The notes under the pieces: model-generated
The model's database searches: none
Seen by the model: the letters and a program-made list of their open reading frames with translations, nothing else
Told to the model about the DNA's origin: nothing
NCBI RefSeq assembly: GCF_020541225.1
Contig: NZ_CP045889.1
Location: 992,001 to 1,056,000 of the forward strand
Length of the DNA stretch: 64,000 nucleotides
Source of the DNA: Candidatus Steffania adelgidicola
GTDB lineage: Bacteria; Pseudomonadota; Gammaproteobacteria; Enterobacterales; Enterobacteriaceae
Direction: 5' to 3'
Program-made: the position numbers and the translations under genes
Part shown: positions 36,735 through 49,602 of the stretch, piece by piece
Layout of the letters: each line of letters begins with the position of its first letter
Numbering within the stretch: position 1 is the first letter of the stretch

Positions 36735-38849
36735 TTTAGCGTATCCAGTAATGTTGATAATCTGAGAATTTTTATTGTTTAACTTGACTGCACCATTATA
36801 TAAACCGATAAACTATTTCGTTGGTATTAGCTTATCATTTATTCCATTATAGTTCATACTGTGACTTATACATGAGTAAAAGATACACTCCAGCTACTAG
36901 CGTAGCTAGGCTGAAAAGAATGTTCAAGCATGGATTTTGGGTATATTACAGCAGACACGGCGGACATCGCAAGCATTAACTATCTATGAATACTAAGCAT
37001 AAACGACACAAAATCAAAAAGGATTTTCTATACCGCTTGGGTAGCGGGGTAATGCACCCTAAACAATCTCTGAGCTTTACCAACCACTTATCCCACGAAA
37101 TAATCACTTAGAAGATTAGCAAGAGCACTTTTCAAATCCAAATTCTTATATACATGCTCCTTCGTCAGTCTCATTCATGGCATATACAGTGATTCTGATT
37201 AGTCTAAATAAAAAGACTAGAACAACTTGCAAGATTATACTCACACCTCAAAAAAAATTGACACCCCCCCTACCTACTTACATAAGTATCCTGAAGTATG
37301 TTACTTCAGGATACATTAATATAAAATATATGATAACATTAAGAATGTTAATCATTCCTCTACGACATCTTCTTTACATAAGCGCTTTTCTCCCCCCTAG
37401 GTAATGTTCTAGAGAAAATACCTATGTATCCATCTGCTATTATATTTCTATTTAGATTACATTTCTGCATATACCGATATAGAATAAAAATATTTATATT
37501 ATACCGCACTAAATACTTCAACCTCAGCATGAATCTTTCACCCTCAATGCATCTTCTCATACAGCTTTCGATGTGCACTCTTATTTGAAGGTTCTCAATA
37601 AAATCTCATACGTCTACCTTTATCATCGATGTAACTTATATAACGCGATCGTAATATATCTATCTTTAAACAAATGGATATAAAAGTAACTACATGATTT
37701 TTCTTACATAATCTTTACTATATGTTCCTCTACTATATCTATAGTAGCATATAGATAATCAGAACAAATTTATGGAAAGTTTTACACAGCCTAAAAATAC
37801 CCTGGCACAGGAAAATATGAGTTGAAGTGCTTGTATGAAAGCGTAACATAAAACACTCTTTTAAACTTACTGCCATAGTTGAACAGGAAAAATATAGTTA
37901 AATGATTTGATTTTTATTGTTTATAGAGACGGAGAATAGAGTACCTAACTCCTAGAGTTATATCTTTTTTTCTTATATTTTATTAAGTTCAGATATACTA
38001 CATATCTAAAAAAGTAGCACTCCGGAGATATTGTGTACTATGATAGTATGTTAAATGTAATGAATATCGTAAAAATGACTCTTCATCATTTTGTAAATAA
38101 TCTGTTTTTGATAATAAAATGGAAAAAACACACTTACTTCTTTAATAGAGAAACGGAGCAATATGCTCCTGTCAGTCCTAGTTAAACTCCATGTATTAAT
38201 AATATCAACAACATTGATTAGTTTGATATCCAGTAGACTATTTACTGACATCTTTATTGAATTTTAAGCTGATTAAGTGAAAAGAAACAATATAAATTAA
38301 TAACAGTTATGGAGTCGTAATATGAATCTTTTGAAATCATTCTACCTGAAATATAATGCTATCTTAGCATACAATTGATAATTGCTATAAAATTTAGAAA
38401 GAATGAGATTGGTTATCTTGAAATGACGATATTTAATCACAATCATTGATTTTTAAAACATAATTATGATTACATGTGTGTTTTAACGATTTTTATCTTT
38501 CATAGCTGCTTTTAAAGAAATAATTTAAGGTTTATTTTTCACTGTACTGCTAGTACATAAAATTATTCACGTGGGATACACTTTAATGTGATAGTCTATA
38601 CATACTAGAATCCTTCAAAAACAGTATATCCTTGCCATGATTTATAAAAAGAATGAATGCGATAAGAGCTCGCTTCCATTAAAGCGGATTAAATTTTAAA
38701 ATAATAAGTCAATTAAATATCATGTTTTACCTCAACAAAAAATCTCTGTATTTACTTATTACATGCACTGCATTTGCATTCTGAGCTGTTACAGAAGATT
38801 AAATATCCCGTTCTTGTAGCAGAGGAAATTAAAGATTTCAAGAGGAAAG
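36735..38849. other. 2.1-kb gene desert after rsmD
   Basis: AT-rich; yhhL would be expected and is not readable. Frames at 37177-37404, 37360-37578 and 38051-38251 carry no family features. Confidence 0.5.
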
Positions 38850-39055
38850 TCACGACCATCAACAAGAAAAATTGTTAATACAATAGCAGCAATACAGCTA
38901 ACTCGGCGTCGATAACATAACCCCGCTGAGCTTATAATGAATCCATTTTTAGTTAGCAAGAAGCAATCAGGCCTACCTCTCAATTGGCCAACAAACCAAG
39001 ATATTAGTATACTACTATATAACTTGCTTACAACATTGGGCATGTATGCAAGAAT
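38850..39055 (+). pseudogene. probable remnant of yhhM (DUF2500)
   Basis: In the expected place and strand, just before yhhN, one frame reads NPAELIMNPFLVSKKQSG. Its P-A, M, K and Q-S-G positions match E. coli YhhM TPAGTSMRYEASFKPQSG with identical spacing. It is preceded by TRRR and a stop, and followed by about 22 more codons that keep N/D, L and Y positions. Similarity is short and hits stops upstream, so the call leans on synteny. Confidence 0.42.
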
Positions 39056-39352
39056 ATTATTAAGGTGAAGGCTGCAATCAATTACGCAGCAGAAAAAATA
39101 AAATTAGCTTGTTATCATAAAAATATTGCTAATCAGTCCATGATTCACTATATATTTTATCCTGTATAGATTTAAATTCTCTAGAGAAAAGCGGTACTAA
39201 TAATAGCATTATGATACTTAGAAACATGCTAAGTACAGCACTTTGACATGTAAACACGCCAAAGTAAAAAATATTTCTCCATGTGCCAGAGACCATCGAA
39301 CATACGGAGTAAAATGCCACAACCAATTCACCACGCACTAAAAGGAACGCCA

Positions 39353-39979
39353 ATGCTTTGGTCTTTTATGGCAGTAGTTTTCTCGGGATGGCTATATGTG
39401 GACGCTTCTTACCGGGGGCCGGTCTGGCAGAAATGGCTATTTCAACCCATAACTTTGCTATTGCTACCAACTCTAGCCTGGGAAGCACCGAACCTCACTG
39501 CAAGTGGGTATCTGATTATCCTCGGCTTACTTTCCACACTCATTGGAAACACGATTTTGATGGTGTCCAGTAAACGAACACTGCACGCTATAAGCGCGTT
39601 TTTTTTCTCTCATCTTCTGTATACCATTGCTTTTGCTAAGCATATTACGCTATCAGCGTACTGGCCACTTCCGCTCGCGCTTCTTATCGTCGGCATCGCC
39701 ATAAGTATGATGCTTTGGCCTCGACTTCAGAAATCACGCTGGCCTATTGTCACCTATATTGGTATTACACTGTTGATGATATGGGTCGCAGGCGAAGAAT
39801 ATATCCGCCTCGGTGATGACTACAGTATCTCACTGCTTCTGGGTACCATGTTGCTGGGAACAGCCGCGGGGGTATGGTTGATTAACCATTATCGCTATCC
39901 ATTTAATGCTGCCCGGGGGATAACTGCCGCGTGCTACTTCGCCGGACATTTTCTTATAGTGCGCTCGCTCTATCTGTAA
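39353..39979 (+). CDS. yhhN: YhhN/TMEM86 family inner-membrane protein
   Basis: Multi-pass inner-membrane protein of the YhhN/TMEM86 family, whose eukaryotic members include lysoplasmalogenase; the bacterial role is not established. The protein is 208 residues from MLWSFMAVV, the same length as E. coli YhhN. AGGA eight bases upstream supports this start over the ATG at 39281. Around seven or eight hydrophobic segments are visible. Conserved stretches include VDASYRGPVWQKW, FFFSHLLYTIAFAKH, WPLPLALLIVG and the C-terminal AACYFAGHFLIVRSLYL. It converges on tusA with a shared terminator between them; zntA, which lies here in E. coli, is cleanly gone. Retention of this obscure protein in so reduced a genome is interesting. 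Confidence 0.93.
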   Translation: MLWSFMAVVFSGWLYVDASYRGPVWQKWLFQPITLLLLPTLAWEAPNLTASGYLIILGLLSTLIGNTILMVSSKRTLHAISAFFFSHLLYTIAFAKHITLSAYWPLPLALLIVGIAISMMLWPRLQKSRWPIVTYIGITLLMIWVAGEEYIRLGDDYSISLLLGTMLLGTAAGVWLINHYRYPFNAARGITAACYFAGHFLIVRSLYL

Positions 39980-39994
39980 TCCCCTATTGCGAAG

Positions 39995-40031
39995 GGAGTA
40001 AAGACGTCAAGACATCGTCGTTACTCCTTTT
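39995..40031 (+). terminator. yhhN terminator inside the 3' end of tusA
   Basis: The stem is GGAGTAA (39995-40001) / TTACTCC (40021-40027), extended by GACG (40003-40006) / CGTC (40016-40019). The loop is 9 bases and TTTT follows. The downstream arm lies within the last codons of tusA on the opposite strand, so the yhhN transcript ends antisense to tusA. Confidence 0.75.
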
Positions 40032-40264
40032 CGTAATAAATAGCGATAAGGTGGGTGGGCTGTAATCTGTAGTAGTAGAGTATGTTCCATGAACCTGCAA
40101 AAAGCCGGAATATCACGAGTGGTTGCCGGATCATCGGTGATGATCAGTAATGTCTGGCCATCCACCATCTTTCGTACAGCTTGACGTATCCTCACGATAG
40201 TATCCGGACAGCGCAATCCACTTACATCTAAGGTTTGATCTGCAGCGGTAAGAATATCAAACAT
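40007..40264 (-). CDS. tusA: sulfur-carrier protein TusA
   Basis: Persulfide carrier that passes sulfur from IscS toward the TusBCD-TusE-MnmA relay for 2-thiouridine in tRNA. The protein is 85 residues from [10 protein letters not shown] (E. coli 81). The ATG at 40315 is rejected because its extra 17 residues are not in the family. AGGA upstream fits the chosen start. Active Cys19 is in [11 protein letters not shown], and [23 protein letters not shown] and PYRYLLRKG follow. Convergent with yhhN. The rest of the relay is not in the window. Confidence 0.95.
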   Translation of the reverse strand: MFDILTAADQTLDVSGLRCPDTIVRIRQAVRKMVDGQTLLIITDDPATTRDIPAFCRFMEHTLLLQITAHPPYRYLLRKGVTTMS

Positions 40265-40315
40265 GCCGAATTTCCTGTTACTTTTTATGCGAAAACATAA
40301 TTCATTATTAAGCAT

Positions 40316-41490
40316 GTAGATTCAAAATATCCATAAATCCTTCACGGCGTACCATGATATTTTATGAAGGCATACTGGTTAAAGACGCTGTTAATTATAG
40401 AGTAGATTAGTAGAATCTCAATGTTTTACTAAAATCCATCTGGCTCTTTCAGATGTTTTAATAAACAAATGTAATACCTGATCACCACCTGCCTTTCAGA
40501 TAGGTCATAGGTTGAAATAATGATAATCGAATTTATATTTCGGTTGATGAATTACGGGTAGACATCCTAAAAAATTTTATCTATTTCTTATCATGATCTT
40601 TTGTAGTTTTAACAAATATAAATAGGAAGTTGCTGCCTGAGCTTAAACAAAAAACTCTAATATATTCACTACAATTGATTTTTAAAGGAAAATAAAAAAC
40701 TCAATATAACAGTGAACAATCTTTATCTAGATAAAGATTGTTCACTGTCACTTTTTTAGAAAAAATTACTAGCAGATGGATTAGCAAAGTAATTTTAAAT
40801 ACTGTACAATCACTTGGAGTTAAATACTCCTATAAAATCCATGATTCATTCTAAATCTAGCAACATTTACCTAAAGTAAATCTAAGATTATTCCTTACCT
40901 AAAATGATTGATTTTAGAATGTATCGTTACCTGGCTACAACACGCCTCTTGCATGACGTTAATGTCTTTAAGACATATCGTTCGCATTAATTTTTTACCA
41001 TGAATCAACCTAAGCAAGGAGAGTTAATATAACCACTCAGATTTTAAAAATCAAAAAAAACTATTTATATAGTAACAGATACTCTTGTTATGTCTTTAAT
41101 CTGTTTTTTCCTCCTGTCCTCTTCCTACCCCTCTTAGCTATCTAAATTGATTAAAAATCATAATTTTTATTATGCACGTATTCAAACCAATAGAAAAGAT
41201 GCAATTAGTAATTACTATGTAAGTCAATCCTTTAAAATCACAACTTAGAAAAATCCCCTGTTACTTTTCCACGCAGTTAAGTACTCAATAAATTTCAACA
41301 AAACCCTCCGCATATCACGGTATAAATAGCATCTCTAGACTCCAACATAATATCATTCTCAATAAAGTTCCAGAAAATAATTTGGGTGGAATTATTTTTT
41401 AAATTCACTTAACATAGGAATTTAAGAGTATCATGCCAATATTCCCCTTTATTCAATCCAAAAAATTACAGTAATTTCTCCACCAATCTA
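40316..41490. other. gene desert after tusA
   Basis: AT-rich, holding the 40-bp palindrome at 40709-40748 and no supportable gene. yhhQ and dcrB (E. coli neighbours) are not recognisable. Confidence 0.5.
40709..40755 (+). terminator. perfect 40-bp palindrome followed by a T-run
   Basis: Left arm ACAGTGAACAATCTTTATCT (40709-40728) and right arm (40729-40748) are exact reverse complements, 20 bp each, with no spacer. CACTTTTTT follows on the plus side; the minus side also runs into T-rich sequence. As RNA it folds into a long hairpin with T-run, typical of an intrinsic terminator, possibly bidirectional. No gene ends nearby on the plus strand; tusA starts 445 bases away on the other strand, pointing left. 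Confidence 0.75.
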
Positions 41491-41493
41491 GAG

Positions 41494-41590
41494 CACCTCC
41501 CTTTAAGTTCTCTCTCAGGCATAGCACCCCTCTTCGCCAGAACCATTACCCCACCTTAGATCTCTACTGCTCAGGAGCGAGAGGGAGGTG
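41494..41590. repeat. GC-rich inverted repeat, 9-bp arms
   Basis: CACCTCCCT (41494-41502) and AGGGAGGTG (41582-41590) are perfect arms around a 79-base GC-richer segment. The right arm looks like a Shine-Dalgarno site for the ATG at 41591. It could be a structured leader in which the ribosome-binding site pairs with an upstream arm, but the downstream frame is broken. Confidence 0.5.
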
Positions 41591-41878
41591 ATGGACATCG
41601 GCACTATTCGGCGAGAAAGAAATCTTTCAAATCTAAAATTTTACGATCTACATAGGAACATTGGCTTACCCAACTCGTAAAACTCGATTTTAGGGATTGC
41701 GTTCGCTAATATTAGTGGCCACCATCCTGCACCAGCTCCATTTAAGACTAGAGTATCTTGGACTATAAGAATTACCATCACTTATGATCCAGGAAACTAT
41801 TGGAATAAAATTCCATCTCAACGTGCTATAGACGCACATACCACGATAACCCTACGTCGTAATGAAGACACACGCTAA
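41525..41878 (+). pseudogene. unidentified decayed coding frame
   Basis: A plus-strand frame of 117 codons contains only one internal stop (TAA at 41678-41680), in DNA where chance frames are much shorter. Local GC content is visibly higher than around it. Readable pieces are EREVMDIGTIRRERNLSNLK, FYDLHRNIGLPNS, ILGIAFANISGHHPAPAPFK and YDPGNYWNKIPSQRAIDAHT. An ATG at 41591 directly follows GGGAGGTG. I do not recognise the family. The composition looks like a former protein gene rather than random DNA. Confidence 0.4.
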
Positions 41879-44610
<2,732 letters not shown>

Positions 44611-45561
44611 CTATAGCCAATTTTTTCGTTTAAAATACAAATACGGCGCTAGCCCAGCTAAGATCATTAATATGATCGCACTGGGATACCCAAAAGGCCA
44701 TTTAAGCTCCGGCATGAACTCGAAGTTCATGCCGTAACTTGATGCCACCAGTGTTGGTGGCAAAAAAACCACAGACACCACTGAGAAGATCTTGATAATA
44801 CGATTCTGTTCAATATTAATAAATCCCATTGCCGCCTGCATCAGGAAGTTTACTTTCTGAAATAGAGATTCATTATGGGGGAGTAGCGATTCGATATCAC
44901 GTAGAATCTCTCTTGCCTGCTCTAGCTGTCCTGCCGGAAGGCGAGCTTTTCGCACAAGAAAATTCAAGGCTCGCTGGCTATCCATCAGACACAGCCTTAC
45001 CTTCCAGCCTACATCCTCCAGCGCAGCAAGCGTAGAAAGGGCATTGTCATACTCATCGCCTTGGTGCCCCTCCATAATAACCAAACTTAACGCCTCCAGA
45101 TCACTATAGATATTCTCAATAGCATCTGCTAACTGCTCGATTTTTGTCTCGAATAAATCCAGCAGCAATTCATAAGCATTAGCATCAATGAGCGTCTGAC
45201 TTCGAGTACGCATTCGGTACAGGCGAAATGCTGGTAGTTCTCGCTCACGCAAGGTATAAAGTCGACCATCACGGATGGTAAATGCTACGGTAGCATTACC
45301 AACATGGTCTTCCGCATCAGCGTAAAAAAAGAAGGAATGTATATGGAGCCCATCCTCATCTTCAAAAAATCGGGCCGATGCCTCAATATCCTCCAACTCA
45401 AGACGTGTCGCCAAGCTCTGCCCTAGCTCGTGATGCACCCGCTCACGTTCATCATCAGCAGGATCAATTAAATCCACCCATACTGCTTCAGGTAAAGTTC
45501 CCAGCTCATCGATGTCAAGACGCGATAACTGATGGTTTTCTAGTTGAAATGCCTTAAGCAT
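44611..45561 (-). CDS. corA: magnesium/cobalt transporter CorA
   Basis: Homopentameric inner-membrane Mg2+ channel. The protein is 316 residues, identical in length to E. coli. The large acidic cytoplasmic domain (residues 1-250) is intact. Two C-terminal membrane helices follow, the first ending in the diagnostic selectivity motif [11 protein letters not shown] (about residues 277-287), and the short tail YFKRKNWL is conserved. It lies downstream of uvrD as in E. coli (yigE missing), with a hairpin-rich 400-base spacer between. GC content and codon use look less eroded than those of the neighbours, suggesting strong purifying selection. Confidence 0.97.
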   Translation of the reverse strand: MLKAFQLENHQLSRLDIDELGTLPEAVWVDLIDPADDERERVHHELGQSLATRLELEDIEASARFFEDEDGLHIHSFFFYADAEDHVGNATVAFTIRDGRLYTLRERELPAFRLYRMRTRSQTLIDANAYELLLDLFETKIEQLADAIENIYSDLEALSLVIMEGHQGDEYDNALSTLAALEDVGWKVRLCLMDSQRALNFLVRKARLPAGQLEQAREILRDIESLLPHNESLFQKVNFLMQAAMGFINIEQNRIIKIFSVVSVVFLPPTLVASSYGMNFEFMPELKWPFGYPSAIILMILAGLAPYLYFKRKNWL

Positions 45562-45962
45562 AAACCCTCGTTTCCTTTACGGTAACTAAATGGGAAACGC
45601 ACTAGATCGTAGAAAGACGGGGTGAGCAATAATCACCGTTAAGTTTCAGATCGTTCAAGATCAGACTCTGCGCGCCGCTAACTGTAGGTCGCTGACAACC
45701 ACGGAGGTAGCTTTATTAGTTGCATCTGATAAATTAGTTATTAAGCTAACATATACTAAGGGTCTCCAAGAGACCCACTACTACGAGTAGTGCGCGCATG
45801 TGACGCTGATAAGAAAAAGACTGTCAATATATGAAAAAACGTTTGACTATTTTCAAGTTAAATATACGACATACGGAAGTATTAAAGATACTTCAAATAG
45901 ACATTAATACCTCACTTTTTTAACAAAATCTATCAGCGGGTATATTGCTACTACTTTCCATC
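45562..45962. other. hairpin-rich uvrD-corA spacer
   Basis: The spacer contains two adjacent perfect hairpins at 45760-45791, listed separately, and GC-richer patches (45660-45710). On the minus strand one patch reads SDATNKATSVVVSDLQLAAR, which I could not assign. The corA promoter probably lies here. Confidence 0.45.
45760..45791 (-). promoter_or_regulatory. tandem hairpins upstream of corA
   Basis: GGGTCTC/GAGACCC around CAA (45760-45776) is followed at once by ACTACT/AGTAGT around ACG (45777-45791). Neither has a T-run. They lie about 200 bases upstream of corA and 170 bases downstream of uvrD. They may be a uvrD 3' structure or part of a corA leader. Confidence 0.4.
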
Positions 45963-48029
45963 TTAACCACTGTATTCACCTAAAATGTTAGGTGATGTAC
46001 TTTTCTCAGTAAGGGGGCACTCACTATCGTTCTCCTTGAGAAAAATCCCCATCGGATAATAAGTGCTTGGATAACTCACATTAGCGCGCATATGTACTTC
46101 TTCTATACATGATAACGGAAGTTCGGCGATAAAACGCGATGCCTGATGGCATACTTCTTTCCCGTATACTCGGCGAGTCTCCGCATAAGTGATAGTTAGT
46201 TTTTTCATCGCGCGTGTAAGGCCAACATATGCAAGACGACGCTCCTCTTCTAATCGAGATCGTTCATTTAATGACATATGACTGGGAAATATTCCTTCTT
46301 CCATACCGACAATAAAAACATGTTTAAACTCAAGCCCTTTGGCAGCATGCAATGTCATTAATTGCACAGCATCTTGATAGGTATCAAGTGGGTCTTCCTT
46401 GGCCTCCAAGGAAATGTGAGAGAGAAAAGCGTGCAGTGGTAACTGCTTCCGATCTGCATTGATATAATGGAACTGGCAGCTAGCAGTGACTAACTCTTCA
46501 AGATTTTCAATACGAACCTGACTTTTTTCACTTCTTTCCCGCCTGTACATATTCCAAAGACCAGAGTTCTTGATCACTTGATCAGTTTGCATACCTAATG
46601 ATAAAGCTGCCGTTTCTTTCTCCATTTTATTAAGCAATTCTAAAAATTGCTGCAAAGCAGAGGCAGCGCGACCAGATAACAGATTCTCTGAAAGTAACGC
46701 CCAACTGGATTGCCACAGCGTTAACTTTCGATTACGGGCAGTGTTCCGTACTACGTCAAGAGTACGATTACCAAGTCCGCGAGGTGGCATATTTACGACC
46801 CGTTCATATGCTGTATCATCATTACGGTTAGCAATAAGACGCAAATAGGCAATTACATCCTTGATTTCCTGGGATTCAAAAAAGTGTGTACCGCCATAAA
46901 TACGATAAGGTAGACCTATCTGCACTAATATCTCTTCAAAAATACGCGACTGAGCATTACTCCGATATAGGATAGCGCAGTCTTTAAGCGCTCCGCCTTT
47001 CTGTTGATTCATCTTAATCTGATGAATCACAAAACGAGCCTCATCTAATTCGTTACAAGCACAGTACAAGGTAATTGGGTCACCTTCTGCATCTTTTGTC
47101 CATAATTTTTTACCTAGCCGGAATCCGTTGTTAGCAATAAGGGTATTGGCCGCTTGGAGAATATTACTAGTAGAACGGTAATTTTGCTCTAGACGTATAG
47201 TCTGTGCTTTAGGAAAATCTTCTAAGAATCGTTGAATATTTTCTACCCGTGCCCCACGCCAGCCGTAAATCGACTGATCATCGTCGCCGATGATCATCAT
47301 ATTACTATTATTACTAGCTAAAAGACGGAGCCAGGCATACTGAATTTGGTTAGTATCCTGGAATTCATCCACCAGGATATTAGTGAAACGTGCGCGATAA
47401 TGGCATAAAACATATGACTTATTTTTTAGTAATAACTCATAACCCCGTAGCAGCAATTCAGAAAAATCTACCAATCCAGCTCGATCACACGCTTCTTGAT
47501 AGGTTTGATAGATACGTTGCCAGGTAGAATCGAGCAAATTACTGGAACCTGTTAATCCCTGAGGGCGTAACCCCTTATCTTTTTTACTACCGATATACCA
47601 CATCGCCTGGCGCGATGACCACTGTTTGTCATCTAAATTCATCGCGCGTATAAGTCGTTTTAACAAACGCAACTGATCCTCATTGTCAATAATTAAGAAA
47701 TCCGGCGGCAAGTTGACATCCTGATAGTGGGCGCGTAACAAGCGATACGCGAGTCCATGAAAAGTACCAATCCATATTCCGCTCTGCTTAGACCCTATAA
47801 GCTGTTGAATACGCTTTCGTATTTCCGCTGATGCTTTATTAGTAAACGTCACGGCCAGCACCGAATCAGGAGAGTGGTTTTCAACTGATAAAAGCCAGGC
47901 AATACGATGTACCAGAACTCGAGTTTTACCACTACCAGCACCGGCTAATACTAGTAACTTACCACACGGCGCTGCCACAGCTGCTTGTTGCTTGTCATTC
48001 AATCTGTTAAGTAAATCAGAAGCATCCAT
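45963..48029 (-). CDS. uvrD: DNA helicase II UvrD, C-terminally truncated
   Basis: Superfamily 1A 3'-5' helicase of mismatch and nucleotide-excision repair. It starts at MDASDLLNRLNDKQQAAVAA; the ATG at 48074 adds 15 non-family residues. All helicase motifs are present: AGAGSGKTRVLVHRIAWL (I), VDEFQDTN (II), GDDDQSIYGWRGA (III), EQNYRS (IV), LMTLHAAKGLEF (V) and EEERRLAYVGLTRA (VI). It has 688 residues against 720. After ENDS the normal C-terminal domain (GYKLGQRVRHAKFGEGTIVN...) is replaced by a short unrelated tail. Beyond the stop, another frame still reads RWKVVAIYPLIDFV, resembling the true end IKWLVAAYARLESV, so a deletion plus frameshift removed the domain. Helicase activity is probably kept; contacts with RNA polymerase and UvrB are probably lost. 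Confidence 0.95.
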   Translation of the reverse strand: MDASDLLNRLNDKQQAAVAAPCGKLLVLAGAGSGKTRVLVHRIAWLLSVENHSPDSVLAVTFTNKASAEIRKRIQQLIGSKQSGIWIGTFHGLAYRLLRAHYQDVNLPPDFLIIDNEDQLRLLKRLIRAMNLDDKQWSSRQAMWYIGSKKDKGLRPQGLTGSSNLLDSTWQRIYQTYQEACDRAGLVDFSELLLRGYELLLKNKSYVLCHYRARFTNILVDEFQDTNQIQYAWLRLLASNNSNMMIIGDDDQSIYGWRGARVENIQRFLEDFPKAQTIRLEQNYRSTSNILQAANTLIANNGFRLGKKLWTKDAEGDPITLYCACNELDEARFVIHQIKMNQQKGGALKDCAILYRSNAQSRIFEEILVQIGLPYRIYGGTHFFESQEIKDVIAYLRLIANRNDDTAYERVVNMPPRGLGNRTLDVVRNTARNRKLTLWQSSWALLSENLLSGRAASALQQFLELLNKMEKETAALSLGMQTDQVIKNSGLWNMYRRERSEKSQVRIENLEELVTASCQFHYINADRKQLPLHAFLSHISLEAKEDPLDTYQDAVQLMTLHAAKGLEFKHVFIVGMEEGIFPSHMSLNERSRLEEERRLAYVGLTRAMKKLTITYAETRRVYGKEVCHQASRFIAELPLSCIEEVHMRANVSYPSTYYPMGIFLKENDSECPLTEKSTSPNILGEYSG

Positions 48030-49439
48030 AGATAAGCCTTTAACATTTAAAATGATAAGGAATGGCATATACAATCGAAAAAACGATCAATTAAACTCTG
48101 GAAAGAGAGTGTTGATATATTTAATATTCGACTAATTTTCTTTTATTTTTTTTATAGCTTGAGAGCTAACTAAGCTAGAATGCTGTTACTGACGCTATTT
48201 AAATTAACAACAACGTCTCTATATCAAAAGAAGAACTTTTATATACTATCCTAAGTTTATTTTACTACCTCAGCTTCTTAATACTGGCCATTTTCCCCAG
48301 CGTGGTCTATAGTGGTAAACTCATAGTCATATGCATTTTATATTAAAAGAGAACCATTTTTTATGAAACAATCTGCCTTTCCCACTTAGCACCGCTGTTG
48401 ATGCCCGCGTAACCGTCTTTCAGTGAGTTTATAAACGCTAGCTATGTGATCGATTTCTCGGTTAACGCAAGTAACGTGATATTCGAAACCCCATAATTAA
48501 TATGATATGTTTCTAAAACTCGTTGTCTGAATATTCACCCATTCCAAAGTTACGTTATGCATATGTAGGCATTATAGAAAGCAAAAAGCTTTTCTTTTGA
48601 TATAAAAGCTGCATTTTTGCCTTTAAAGCTGTACCCAAGATTCAATCACGCAGAATATTATCTTTATATTCTTTACTGACTCGGATTTGTCAATTCCATG
48701 TAAGTATGTAGTTAATTATACTAATTCTCTATTATGTCTTGGACAGCAGTCTAGTTGTTTGAAAAAAGCGAAAAATGTTTCATAAACTGCAATAGATTTT
48801 AAGCTCTCATTGTAATCTTCAACTCTATTATTTCTCTAGAAGTTTGACAGATGTTGTAATAGAGCTAAAATACTGCGCTATACAGTTCTGCGCACTAGAG
48901 ATATTATCGAATATCATATGGATAAAACTTGATTACATATACACGCGTAGGCGATACATTTTAATTTGTATTAAAATTGAGAATGGCATAATTCATGCTA
49001 ATAAAAATTATTTCATTTCGTTTTAAATTTTTAAACGATATAATATATTCATACATTAATTATATCATACTTTCATACTCTATCCTCTCAATTTTTTACT
49101 ATCTGCTTAGTTTTATTTTAATTACCTACCGTATATCGAAGTGAATGAAAATCTAAGTCTGATTAAGAGCAGCGCGGTTTTAGAATAAAATTGATACTTA
49201 TCTCCTACACTTTAAGAGTAAGCAAAACATTTTACAGAAACCATTATGGCTTTCTGTAAAGCGATAGCTTAATTTATAAAATTAGGGAACATAGTAGTAA
49301 TGAATCTCATTATTTTTTTCTATTTAAAATCATCACTATTAAAATGCTATACCGCTAACTTATAATAGATGTAGGTTTTACTCTACACCTAAATTTTAAG
49401 GCGGATTACATAGATAAATATCTCTATCAGTAACTACTA
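48030..49439. other. 1.4-kb gene desert between yigB and uvrD
   Basis: AT-rich. E. coli has almost no spacer here, so this is either expansion or a decayed insertion. A small GC-richer patch at 48364-48480 begins with ATGAAACAATCTGCC and, with one frameshift, reads PLSTAVDARVTVFQ; I could not assign it. Confidence 0.45.
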
Positions 49440-49484
49440 ACTCACGAAAGAAAGATAAGCGCTAAAATCATTTAGCGCTTATCT
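49440..49484 (-). terminator. yigB terminator, 14-bp perfect stem
   Basis: AGATAAGCGCTAAA (49453-49466) and TTTAGCGCTTATCT (49471-49484) form a perfect 14-bp stem with a 4-base loop. On the minus strand TTCTTTC follows. It sits about 120 bases after the yigB stop. Confidence 0.7.
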
Positions 49485-49602
49485 AGGATAAGATGCCTCA
49501 CACACTAATTTAAATTACCAGTATTTTTTTAATACAGCCACAGATATTGTTCTCATAATGATCGCTGAAGCCAGATAATTTATCTATTACAGTTAATCTT
49601 TG

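Noticed and set aside
36880-36980. A frame with LKRMFKHGFWVYYSRHGG, spaced like ribosomal protein L34 (LKRNRSHGFRARMATKNG).
   Set aside because: Few identities, a stop soon after, no dnaA/rnpA context, and L34 loss is implausible. Treated as coincidence.
41490-41600. A thi-box-like string (GGGGTGC..CCTGAGA) on the minus strand suggesting a TPP riboswitch.
   Set aside because: The second conserved half of the TPP aptamer is absent and the gene downstream on that strand is missing.
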